Source: Aquidulcibacter paucihalophilus
GTDB taxonomy: Bacteria; Pseudomonadota; Alphaproteobacteria; Caulobacterales; Caulobacteraceae
DNA length: 64,000 nucleotides
Reading direction: 5' to 3'
Assembly: GCA_030285985.1 (NCBI GenBank)
Contig: CP127384.1
Location: 1,042,501 to 1,106,500 of the forward strand
A program made the translations under genes and the position numbers. The notes below the pieces were generated by a model that searched no databases, had not been told where the DNA came from, and saw only the letters and a program-made list of their open reading frames with translations. Position 1 is the first letter of the stretch. Every line of letters starts with the position of its first letter. Shown here in pieces: positions 56,803 through 64,000 of this stretch.

Positions 56803-57629
56803 CGGCCGAGCCGCGCGAGCACCGCGTCGCGATAGGTGCGACTTGCGACCAGTTCGGCTCCGCTGGCCATGGTCAGCTTCCATGAACCGTCCGACAGTGA
56901 CCGGGTCTCGCGGACACGCGCCAGATTGACCAGGGTCGCCCGGTGGCTGCGGGCGAAGACCCGGCCGTCCAGGCGGGTCTCCAGGGCCTTCAGGGTTTCG
57001 CGGATCAGGCCCTCGCGGTCGGCCCAGTGGACGACGACATAGTTGCCCGCGGCGGCGAACCATTCGACCTCATCCAGCAGCACGGCGGCGCGACGGTTGC
57101 CGGTCATCACCATCAGCCGCTCGGGCGGGCTGGGGGATCCGGACATGGCCTGCCGGGCAATCACCAGCGCGCCTTCAAGCGCTCGCGCGCGGGCCTCCGC
57201 CTCCACCGCCCGGCTGTGGTGCGCCGCCGCCGCCCCGACCGCGCAGATGGCGGTGTAGAGCAGGATGGACACCGGCATTCGGGCCAGCATCCGGGCGGAT
57301 GTTTCCGTCGCGCTTCCCATGCCGAAGGCCAGGTCCACGGCCACCGCGCCAAACGCTGTGAGGGGCACGATCGCCAGCCCTGCGACCGGCAGCGCCGCCA
57401 GCGCCCAGCGGCCGGCACCAACACGCCGGATCAGCACCCAGACCACCCCCGCGACCGGCAGCCAGACAGCGTAGGCGGCTCCCTGCCAGAGCAGGGACGT
57501 CGCGACATCGAGCCGGCCTCCCTTCGCCGCGACCGCCTGCCGTGCGAACCAGGCGGCGCAGGCCGTGGTCATGGCGTAGCTGTAGGCCGTGAAGAGCCAG
57601 ACCCACCCGGCGTTGGTGATCCGGCTCAG
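56760..57629 (-). CDS. Membrane-bound LytTR-domain transcriptional regulator
   Basis: 289 residues if the start is a CTG at 57629 that overlaps the upstream stop (CTGA). About four hydrophobic segments in the N-terminal half, a short linker (SRAVEAEARARALEGALVIAR), then a LytTR DNA-binding domain: LMVMTGNRRAAVLLDEVEWFAAAGNYVVVH and FARSHRATLVNLARVRETR. The next in-frame ATG/GTG/TTG would cut the first helix, and the nearest upstream ATG (57725) lies inside the other gene. Regulates unknown genes from the inner membrane. Confidence 0.82.
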   Translation of the reverse strand: MSRITNAGWVWLFTAYSYAMTTACAAWFARQAVAAKGGRLDVATSLLWQGAAYAVWLPVAGVVWVLIRRVGAGRWALAALPVAGLAIVPLTAFGAVAVDLAFGMGSATETSARMLARMPVSILLYTAICAVGAAAAHHSRAVEAEARARALEGALVIARQAMSGSPSPPERLMVMTGNRRAAVLLDEVEWFAAAGNYVVVHWADREGLIRETLKALETRLDGRVFARSHRATLVNLARVRETRSLSDGSWKLTMASGAELVASRTYRDAVLARLGRQDSSVSWNRTGRP

Positions 57630-58300
57630 GTGACTGCCGGCGCGCGACGACGCCGTATGATGAGGACTGCGATCCAGATCATGGTCAGGGTCTGGAACAG
57701 GACGGTCGGCCAGAGCTGGCTCCATGGGGTGGGCAGGAAGGTCAGGAAATTGCCGGAAAAGGCCGAGAGCGCCGCGCCATAGGCCCCCAGCATCTTGGTC
57801 AGATGCTCATAGTTCCACAGGTTGGGCGAGAAGGGCCAGTCCGTCGGCCGGGCGAACCGCCACAGGTCCCAGCCGCCATAGGCCAGGGCACCAAAGGCGA
57901 GGGCAGAAGACACAGCGGCGAGATCACCGGTCCGGCCCGTCAGCACAAGGACCAGAACCCAGACACCGATGCCGACCACGCCGAGGGTCACGATCCAGTC
58001 GAGGGGCCTGGCCCGGTCCTCGCGGCGGAGGTCCGGCCGTTTGCGCCCCAGCACCCGGACGCCGGAGAACAGGGTCATGGTGGCGGTGGCCGACAGGGCG
58101 AGAAAATAGGGGCTGAAATGCAGGGCCGTCATCAGCCAGGCGCAGGCGAGGAGCGCCGCCATCAGGCCGACGAACAGCCGTCCCCAAAGCCGGTGCCGGC
58201 GCGAGCCCTTGCGGGTGAAGATCGGGGCCAGGCCGACGACACAGGCGGCGAGGCCCAGGGTGATGTGCAGCAACAGGGCTGGGGCAAACAGCGAGGTCAT
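57626..58300 (-). CDS. Multipass membrane protein (DUF2306-like)
   Basis: 224 residues with about seven hydrophobic segments; N-terminal LLLHITLGLAACVVGLAPIFTRKGSRRHRLWGRLFV with the HxxxG and RHRxxG pattern seen in DUF2306-type proteins. It overlaps the LytTR gene by 4 nt and so is probably its functional partner. Function unknown. Confidence 0.75.
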   Translation of the reverse strand: MTSLFAPALLLHITLGLAACVVGLAPIFTRKGSRRHRLWGRLFVGLMAALLACAWLMTALHFSPYFLALSATATMTLFSGVRVLGRKRPDLRREDRARPLDWIVTLGVVGIGVWVLVLVLTGRTGDLAAVSSALAFGALAYGGWDLWRFARPTDWPFSPNLWNYEHLTKMLGAYGAALSAFSGNFLTFLPTPWSQLWPTVLFQTLTMIWIAVLIIRRRRAPAVT

Positions 58301-58386
58301 GACCGGGTGCTGTCGGCCCGATGGCGTTCAATCCAGCGCCATGGGACCAGTAACGGCAGTCAGGGATGAAACGCGGCGAGAGCCCC

Positions 58387-59313
58387 TCAACGAGCCCGCA
58401 GGATAAACCCGGCCACGTCGTCGACCACGCCCGGTGCCAGCGGCAGGCTCTGATTGCCATAGGTGGCGATGTTGCCGGCGCGGTCGGCGGGGGCGACCTT
58501 CAGCACATGATTGACGCCCTCCCAGACCACCAGATGCGCCGTCGGCCGGGCCGCTGACAGGGCGTCGGAGTCGGTGGTTGTCACCTGGATGTCGGTTGAG
58601 CCCTGACCGATCATGACCGGGCCCTCATAGACCCGGATCAGGTCCGTCGGATCCAGACCGATCCACGAGATCAGATAGGGCTGGACCGAGGGGCGGAAGA
58701 GGGCCGCGAGTGCCGGCGGCGCGTCGGTGACCGTGCGCCCGGCCTCCAGCTCGTCGAGGGCCGCGAAGGCCGGGGCCAGCAGGGCCTCGGGCAGGCCGGC
58801 GCGGAACTGGTCGCGCAGGATCACCCCGGCGGGACGACCGGCCCCGGCCAGAAGCACCAGTCCGCAGACCGAGGGGTTGCCGTCCTGCGCCGCCGCCAGC
58901 GCGATCTGCGAACCCTCGCTGTGACCGATCAGCCAGACGCAGGGCTGGCCGGTCACGCGGGCCGCCTCGGCGGCCCAGGCGCGGGCGTCGGCGATATAGG
59001 TCTGGAAGGTCAGGTCCTGCTCGGCGATCATCGCCGGACCGCTCTGGCCGACCCCGCGCTTGTCGATCCGGACGGTGGCCACGCCCTGTTCGGCCAGACC
59101 TTCGGCCAGCAGGCGATAGGTCGAGGCGACGAGGCCGCCGGGGCTGTTGCCGTCGCGATCGGTCGGCCCCGAGCCAGGCAGGATGACGGCGACGGCGCGG
59201 GTCGGGCCCTCGGGCGTCAGCAGGGTCGCGTGCAGGGGCGCGGGTTCGGACGGCAGAACCACCGGCGTGGCGGTCGGGTCCATCAGGGCGGCGGCGAGGA
59301 GGAGGCTGAGCAT
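58387..59313 (-). CDS. Exported alpha/beta-hydrolase
   Basis: 308 residues. Signal peptide (LSLLLAAALMDPTA). The hydrolase core has VILPGSGPTDRDGNSPGG, IDKRGVGQSG and the nucleophile elbow LIGHSEGSQIALAA; a His near GVNHVLKVAP is the candidate base. Similar to secreted serine peptidase-like or esterase-like families of Caulobacterales. Substrate unknown. Confidence 0.85.
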   Translation of the reverse strand: MLSLLLAAALMDPTATPVVLPSEPAPLHATLLTPEGPTRAVAVILPGSGPTDRDGNSPGGLVASTYRLLAEGLAEQGVATVRIDKRGVGQSGPAMIAEQDLTFQTYIADARAWAAEAARVTGQPCVWLIGHSEGSQIALAAAQDGNPSVCGLVLLAGAGRPAGVILRDQFRAGLPEALLAPAFAALDELEAGRTVTDAPPALAALFRPSVQPYLISWIGLDPTDLIRVYEGPVMIGQGSTDIQVTTTDSDALSAARPTAHLVVWEGVNHVLKVAPADRAGNIATYGNQSLPLAPGVVDDVAGFILRAR

Positions 59314-59383
59314 GGCGGGTCTCCGGGCGGGCGGAATCAGAAATGGCGGCGGTCGGCGAAGCCGCCGCCTGGCAATCGCACTC

Positions 59384-59761
59384 TCAGATCGAGAAACTCA
59401 CCCCGCAGCCGCAGCTGCTTGCCGCGTTCGGATTCCGCACCACGAACTGGGCGCCCGCCAGATCGTCGACGAAGGCGATCTCCGAGCCCTTGAGGAAGGG
59501 CAGGGAGACGGGGTCGACCACGGCGGCCTGGCCGGCGGTCGCGATGCGGATGTCGTCGGCCTCAGCGGCCTCGACCAGTTCAAACCGGTACTGGAAGCCC
59601 GAGCAGCCGCCGCCGTCGACGGCGACGCGGAGCAGGACCGGATGGCCCTCGGCCGCGCCCAGCTCGGCCAGCCGTCGGGCGGCGCTGTCGGACAGCGACA
59701 GGCCGTGACCGCCGCCGGCCGGCGAAATCTGGAACAGGGGTTCGGATTGGACGGTGCTCAC
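59384..59761 (-). CDS. erpA: Iron-sulfur cluster insertion protein ErpA-like
   Basis: 125 residues. A-type carrier with three conserved cysteines: Cys53 in GGGCSGFQY, Cys117 and Cys119 in [10 protein letters not shown]. The NP(N) loop precedes the tail. ErpA and IscA are close; position next to dgt suggests ErpA as in other alphaproteobacteria. Divergent from dgt across 62 nt. Confidence 0.88.
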   Translation of the reverse strand: MSTVQSEPLFQISPAGGGHGLSLSDSAARRLAELGAAEGHPVLLRVAVDGGGCSGFQYRFELVEAAEADDIRIATAGQAAVVDPVSLPFLKGSEIAFVDDLAGAQFVVRNPNAASSCGCGVSFSI

Positions 59762-59823
59762 GGGGGGTATATGAGGCGTTCAGGGCCGATCGCAAAGGCC
59801 CGGACCCGAAAGAGCGGCTGACC

Positions 59824-60999
59824 TTGATCCCCGAACGCGCGCCCTATGCCGAATATCCCGAACACAGCCGCGGCCGGCTGACGCCCGAGCCGATCAGCCG
59901 GACGCGCAATGCCTATGCCCGCGACCGCGACCGGATCATCCACGCCACGGCCTTCCGCCGGCTGAAGGAGAAGACCCAGGTCTTCGTGGCGCATGAGGGC
60001 GACCACTACCGCACCCGCCTGACCCATTCGCTGGAGGTGGCGCAGATCGCGCGGTCCCTGGCCCACGCCCTGCGGCTGGACAGCGACCTGGCCGAGACGG
60101 TGGCGCTGGCGCACGACCTCGGCCATCCCCCGTTCGGCCACGCAGGCGAGGACGAACTGCAGGCGCAGATGGAGCCGTGGGGCGGGTTCGACCACAACGT
60201 CCAGACCTTCCGCGTCGTGACCAAGCTGGAGGAGCGTTATCCGGGCTTCGACGGGCTGAACCTGAGCTGGGAGACCGTCGAGGGGGTGGTCAAGCACAAC
60301 GGGCCGGTGTCGCACCGTCTGGACGAGCCGGCCTGGAAGGCGATCGCGGACTATGCGCCGGGCTGGGACCTGCGGCTGGGGACCTTCGCCTCGCTGGAGG
60401 CGCAGGCGGCGGCGATCGCGGACGACATCGCCTACAACAATCACGACGTCGACGACGGGGTGCAGGCCGGCCTGTTCACCCTGGATGACCTGGCCGATGT
60501 GCCGCTGATCGGGCCGGTGCTGCACGGGGTGCGCAGGGACTGGCCGCACATCGACGACCGGATGATCCGCATCGAGGCGGTGCGGCGCATGATCGGGGCC
60601 ATGGTCGAGGACGTACTGGCCGAGACCGAAGCGCGGATCGAGGCGGCCGGTATCCGCTCGACCGAGGCGGTGCGGACCGCCGACCGGATGCTGGTGGCGT
60701 TTTCGCCGGGCATGCTGGCCGATCTGGGCGTGCTGCGGAAATTCCTGTTCGAGCGGATGTACCGCCACTATCGCGTCAACCGCACCCGCAGCCAGGCGCG
60801 GCGCATCCTCGCGGAGATGTTCCAGCTGTTCATGGCCGATCCGGGCACCCTGCCGCCCGAATGGTCGGGGCGGGCCGATGTGGCGGACGAGGCCAAACGG
60901 GCGCGGGCGGTGTGCGACTACATCGCCGGCATGACCGACCGGTATGCGATCGAAGAACACAGGAAGCTGTTCAGCCTCGATCTGGCGCTGGATTTGTAG
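59824..60999 (+). CDS. dgt: Deoxyguanosinetriphosphate triphosphohydrolase-like protein
   Basis: 391 residues from TTG. HD-superfamily dNTPase; motifs [19 protein letters not shown] (His68), and [20 protein letters not shown] (His97, Asp98), and later [13 protein letters not shown]. Cleaves dNTPs to nucleosides and triphosphate. No better upstream start is evident. In other alphaproteobacteria argS often follows; here a SPOR gene follows after about 100 nt. Confidence 0.93.
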   Translation: MIPERAPYAEYPEHSRGRLTPEPISRTRNAYARDRDRIIHATAFRRLKEKTQVFVAHEGDHYRTRLTHSLEVAQIARSLAHALRLDSDLAETVALAHDLGHPPFGHAGEDELQAQMEPWGGFDHNVQTFRVVTKLEERYPGFDGLNLSWETVEGVVKHNGPVSHRLDEPAWKAIADYAPGWDLRLGTFASLEAQAAAIADDIAYNNHDVDDGVQAGLFTLDDLADVPLIGPVLHGVRRDWPHIDDRMIRIEAVRRMIGAMVEDVLAETEARIEAAGIRSTEAVRTADRMLVAFSPGMLADLGVLRKFLFERMYRHYRVNRTRSQARRILAEMFQLFMADPGTLPPEWSGRADVADEAKRARAVCDYIAGMTDRYAIEEHRKLFSLDLALDL

Positions 61000-61102
61000 G
61001 GGATTGCAGCCGTTCCCGCTTGTCCCGGCCTGAAAAAGGACTCGGACCGGGATACAGTGACCGTTCCGCGCGCCGATTCGCGTGGATCCATGAGGCGCGG
61101 CC

Positions 61103-61846
61103 ATGTCCAACGAAGATCCCTATCGTCCGAACCAGGGCCGCGACCGGGGCGCCTATACGCCGCCGACCGACGACGACCTGCCGTTCAACCGCGGCGGCTA
61201 TGATCCGCGCCGGGCCGGTGGCGGAGGTGCCGGAGCCAAGGCACCGCCGATGACGCTGATCATCTCGGGTGTGGTGCTGCTGGTCCTGATCATCGCGGTG
61301 GTGGTCTACTACCGCGCCGGGCCGCGCTCCTCGAACGACGCGCCGCCGGCTGTCGGCACGCCGGTCGTGGTCATGAAGGCCGACGCGCCCCTGGAGGCCC
61401 AGCCGGTCGATCCGGAAGCCGGCATCGACGTCTATGATGCGGCCGAGGCCCCCACCGCCGCCCCGACCTTCACCCCGCCGCCGGAGACGGCCCAGCCGCG
61501 GCCCGCGCCGCTTCCGGCCGGAACGACCGCGCCGGTCGCGCCGCGTCCGACGCCCGTGACGCCGCCGCCGGCCAAGAGCGAGCCCCGCGCGCCCGCCACC
61601 GTCGGCGGAACCTCTGGCGTCCAGATCGGTGCCTTCTCGACCCCCAGTCTGGCGGACCGCGAGTTCGCTGCGATGGTCGGCCGCTATCCGCAGTTCACCG
61701 CCGGCGCTGAAAAGCGGGTGCAGGAGGTGACCGCCTCGAACGGTTCGACCGTCTATCGCACCACCGTCACCGGCCTGAGCCGCGACCAGGCGACCGGCCT
61801 GTGCAACGCGATCAAGGCCGCCGGCGGTGACTGTTTCGTGCGCTGA
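61103..61846 (+). CDS. SPOR-domain membrane protein
   Basis: 247 residues. A short cytoplasmic N-terminus, one membrane helix (LIISGVVLLVLIIAVVVYY, about 52-70), a Pro/Ala-rich periplasmic linker, and a C-terminal SPOR domain (about 172-247, GVQIGAFSTPSLADREFAAM) that binds denuded peptidoglycan at the septum. Upstream of nagZ, so linked to cell-wall turnover. Ends 7 nt before the nagZ GTG. Confidence 0.87.
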   Translation: MSNEDPYRPNQGRDRGAYTPPTDDDLPFNRGGYDPRRAGGGGAGAKAPPMTLIISGVVLLVLIIAVVVYYRAGPRSSNDAPPAVGTPVVVMKADAPLEAQPVDPEAGIDVYDAAEAPTAAPTFTPPPETAQPRPAPLPAGTTAPVAPRPTPVTPPPAKSEPRAPATVGGTSGVQIGAFSTPSLADREFAAMVGRYPQFTAGAEKRVQEVTASNGSTVYRTTVTGLSRDQATGLCNAIKAAGGDCFVR

Positions 61847-61853
61847 CCGATCG

Positions 61854-62903
61854 GTGACCACGGCGGCGATCTACGGCTGTAGCGGCCATCGGCTGACGGA
61901 GGCGGAACGCGCCTTCTTCGCCGAGGCGCGGCCGTGGGGGTTCATCCTGTTCCGCCGCAACATCGACAGTCCGGAGCAGGTGCGGTCCCTGACCGCTGAA
62001 CTGCGGGACAGTATCGGCGACGCGGAAGCCCCCGTCCTGATCGACCAGGAGGGCGGCCGGGTGCAGCGGATGGGACCGCCGCACTGGCCGAAATATCCGC
62101 CCGGCGAGGCCTATCTTAAGGCGACCAACGACGTGCTGACGGCCCGCGAGCTGGTCCGTCTCGGCGCGCGGCTGATGGCGCATGACCTGAAGGCGGTTGG
62201 GATCAATGTTGATTGCCTGCCGGTGCTGGATGTTCCGGTGCCGGGCGCCCACGACATCATCGGCGACCGGGCCTATGCCCATGACCCGGCGACCGTGGCC
62301 CAGCTGGGGCGGGCGGCGGCGGAGGGGATGCTGGCCGGGGGCGTCCTGCCGGTGATCAAACACATGCCGGGACATGGCCGGGCCTTCGCCGACAGCCACC
62401 ATGACCTGCCGGTGGTGCATGCGGATTTCGCGGCCCTGGACGGCTGGGATTTCGCGCCCTTCAAGGCGCTGTCGGATATGCCGCTGGCCATGACGGCCCA
62501 TGTCGTGTTCGACGCCATTGACCCGAAGCGGCCGGCCACGACCTCAAAGAAGGCCGTGAAGCTGATGCGGGCGCATCTCGGCTTCGGCGGTCTGATCATG
62601 ACGGACGACCTGTCGATGAAGGCGCTGTCGGGCAGCTTGCGCGACCGGGCCGAGGCTTCGCTGAAGGCGGGTTGCGATGTGGTCCTGCACTGCAATGGCG
62701 ACCTCGACGAGATGCGTCAGGTGGCCGAAGGAACCGGCCGGCTGAAGGGCGGGGCGGCGAAGCGGGCGGCGGCGGCCATGGCCCGGATCGTCCACACGGC
62801 CGAACCACTGGATCCGTTCGAGGCCCGCCTGAGGTTCGACGCCCTGATGGCCGGAAAGCTCGATGCGGCGCGGGGGCCGGACGTGGGGGAGGCGCAGGCA
62901 TGA
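61854..62903 (+). CDS. nagZ: Beta-N-acetylhexosaminidase
   Basis: 349 residues from the GTG at 61854 (an in-frame GTG at 61827 is inside the SPOR gene). GH3 glycosidase of peptidoglycan recycling. The conserved KHMPGHGRAFADSHHD is at 169-184 with the catalytic His, and the nucleophile Asp251 in MTDDLSM. Removes GlcNAc from muropeptides. Its stop overlaps the scpA start (ATGA). Confidence 0.93.
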   Translation: MTTAAIYGCSGHRLTEAERAFFAEARPWGFILFRRNIDSPEQVRSLTAELRDSIGDAEAPVLIDQEGGRVQRMGPPHWPKYPPGEAYLKATNDVLTARELVRLGARLMAHDLKAVGINVDCLPVLDVPVPGAHDIIGDRAYAHDPATVAQLGRAAAEGMLAGGVLPVIKHMPGHGRAFADSHHDLPVVHADFAALDGWDFAPFKALSDMPLAMTAHVVFDAIDPKRPATTSKKAVKLMRAHLGFGGLIMTDDLSMKALSGSLRDRAEASLKAGCDVVLHCNGDLDEMRQVAEGTGRLKGGAAKRAAAAMARIVHTAEPLDPFEARLRFDALMAGKLDAARGPDVGEAQA

Positions 62904-63721
62904 CCGACGCCTTCCAGCCCAATCTGGACTTCACCGCCGCCGAACAGGTGGATGAGCGCGAGGCCTTCGTCGTCGATCTCGACGGCTATGAAGGGCCGCT
63001 GCATGTGCTGTTGGCGCTGGCGCGGACGCAGAAGGTCGATCTGCTGAAGCTGTCGATCACCAGGCTGGCGGAACAGTATCTGGCCTTCGTGCACGAGGCA
63101 CGGCGCAGGAATTTCTCGCTGGCGGCCGACTATCTCGTGATGGCGTCCTGGCTGGCCTATCTGAAGTCGCGTCTGCTGTTGCCACGCACCGAAAAGGGCA
63201 AGGGCGACGAGATCCCGGCCGAGGAGATGGCCGCGGCCCTGGCCTTCCGGCTGCAGAAGCTGGAGGCGATGCGCAAGGCGGTGGAGGCGATCACGGCCCG
63301 GCCGCAGCTGAAGCGCGACGTCTTTGCCCGCGGCGACCCGCAGGCGACGGTGATCGTGCCCTCCGATCGCGTCGACGCCAGCCTGTACGAACTGATGGCC
63401 GCCTATGTGACCCAGCGCCGGCGCGAGGAGCAGCGCCACTACAATCCCGGCCAGCGGATCGAGGCCTTCGGGCTCGAGGCGGCGCGCGACTGGCTGCGTG
63501 ACGTCCTGCCCCGGCTTGAGCAGTGGACGCCGCTGGAGCAGGTGGCCCCGGCCCGACGGGGCGAGGATGGCCCGACCCAGGCCAGCTTTACCGCCTCGAC
63601 CCTGTCCGCCAGTCTGGAGCTGGTGAAGGAGGGGGCGATGGATGTGAAACAGGCCGAGGCCTTCGCGGACCTGTATCTGAAGCGGCGCGGACGGGGCCAG
63701 GTGCTGGAGCTGGTGCCGTGA
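62900..63721 (+). CDS. scpA: Segregation and condensation protein A
   Basis: 273 residues, the kleisin subunit of the SMC condensin. N-terminal FVVDLDGYEGPLHVLLALARTQKVDLLKL then SITRLAEQYLAFV and AADYLVMASWLAYLKSRLLLP; the C-terminal winged part is present near VKQAEAFADLYL. Coupled to nagZ upstream and to scpB downstream (GTGA). Confidence 0.93.
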   Translation: MTDAFQPNLDFTAAEQVDEREAFVVDLDGYEGPLHVLLALARTQKVDLLKLSITRLAEQYLAFVHEARRRNFSLAADYLVMASWLAYLKSRLLLPRTEKGKGDEIPAEEMAAALAFRLQKLEAMRKAVEAITARPQLKRDVFARGDPQATVIVPSDRVDASLYELMAAYVTQRRREEQRHYNPGQRIEAFGLEAARDWLRDVLPRLEQWTPLEQVAPARRGEDGPTQASFTASTLSASLELVKEGAMDVKQAEAFADLYLKRRGRGQVLELVP

Positions 63722-64000
63722 TCCAGTTCGCCCCCGACCACGGAGAGATCGAGCGCCGCGTCGAGGCCCTGCTGTTCGCGGCCGCGGGCCCGCTTTCGGC
63801 AGCCGAGATCGCGCGCCGCCTGCCCGAGGGGGCCGATGTCGGCGGGGCCATATCGGCCCTGCGCGAGCGCTATCATGGCCGCGGCGTCGAGCTGGAATGC
63901 GTGGCCGACCGCTGGCAGTTCCGCACCGCGCCCGACCTGTCCTTCCTGATGACCGAGGAGCGCGAGGAGCCGCGCCGGCTGTCGAAGGCGGCGCTCGAGA
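63718..64000 (+). CDS. scpB: Segregation and condensation protein B, 3' end outside the window
   Basis: The first 94 codons are visible from a GTG that overlaps the scpA stop (GTGA). The sequence IERRVEALLFAAAGPLSAAEIARRLPEG fits the N-terminal winged helix of ScpB, then ELECVADRWQFRTAPDLSFLM. Binds the ScpA kleisin in the SMC complex. The rest lies beyond the window. Confidence 0.92.
   Translation, partial: MIQFAPDHGEIERRVEALLFAAAGPLSAAEIARRLPEGADVGGAISALRERYHGRGVELECVADRWQFRTAPDLSFLMTEEREEPRRLSKAALE

Noticed and set aside
57630-57725. ATG at 57725 as start of the LytTR gene
   Set aside because: It would lie about 100 nt inside the upstream membrane gene, lacks a good ribosome site, and adds a polar, unnatural extension. 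The CTG with CTGA overlap fits better, but proof is lacking.

Overview
The window looks like chromosomal DNA from a high-GC alphaproteobacterium of the Caulobacterales, most likely Brevundimonas or a close relative. The evidence is a TipF-type degenerate EAL protein, the alphaproteobacterial small families DUF2093, DUF4170 and DUF3297, a helix-9 insertion in 23S rRNA, the erpA/dgt/SPOR/nagZ/scpA/scpB neighbourhood, and heavy use of GTG, TTG and ATGA-type overlaps. The genus is inferred from gene content, not from a search. No prophage, insertion sequence, CRISPR array or large island is visible; most of the window is core genome with a few accessory insertions.

Layout. Positions 1-3.1 kb hold the end of an rRNA operon: 23S (its 5' end lies outside the window), 5S and initiator tRNA-Met, followed by a decayed second copy of the tRNA/terminator unit. 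From 3.4 to 5.6 kb is a BlaI-like repressor with a BlaR1-like M56 membrane protease behind a twin operator. From 5.6 to 12.4 kb are ileS, two accessory envelope genes, and the set HAD hydrolase - MaoC - ribF. From 12.5 to 16.4 kb are a glycine-zipper lipoprotein, tipF, an SDR, a LpxL-type acyltransferase and a response regulator. From 16.5 to 24.1 kb are an M23 protein, DUF2093, xseA, small unknown genes, purD, a ParE-type toxin-antitoxin pair, a TrhA/HlyIII protein and an L,D-transpeptidase.

From 24.3 to 35.1 kb is a secreted amidohydrolase and then the lipid A/LPS block: msbA, a DUF374 acyltransferase, waaA and lpxK joined by 4-nt overlaps. Upstream on the same strand are a CadC-like membrane regulator, two small genes, cysQ and pmbA, with a tyrosine-phosphatase-like gene inserted on the other strand. 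From 35.1 to 46.9 kb are mostly single genes: MAPEG, M14 and M28 peptidases, a NIPSNAP/YafY divergent pair with a clear palindromic operator, ubiD, an aldo-keto reductase, hydrolases and small DUF proteins. From 46.9 to 51.8 kb are tRNA-Leu(TAA), pyruvate kinase, an orphan D12-class adenine methylase, rnhB and tag. From 52.3 to 64 kb are a cyclase, ygfZ, a family-9 glycosyltransferase, dihydroorotase, a LytTR membrane regulator with a membrane partner, erpA, dgt, a SPOR protein, nagZ, scpA and the start of scpB.

Most of the genes serve the envelope (lipid A, peptidoglycan, lipoproteins, membrane-bound regulators) or DNA and RNA maintenance. The observations most worth a second look are a C-terminal beta-clamp-like pentapeptide on XseA, the phosphatase inside the lipid A block (compare Caulobacter CtpA), the M56 protease with a Pro/Ala coiled-coil tail in place of a beta-lactam sensor, the CadC-like regulator with a polytopic tail, the HxC variant in the M23 protein, and a probable CTG start in the LytTR gene.
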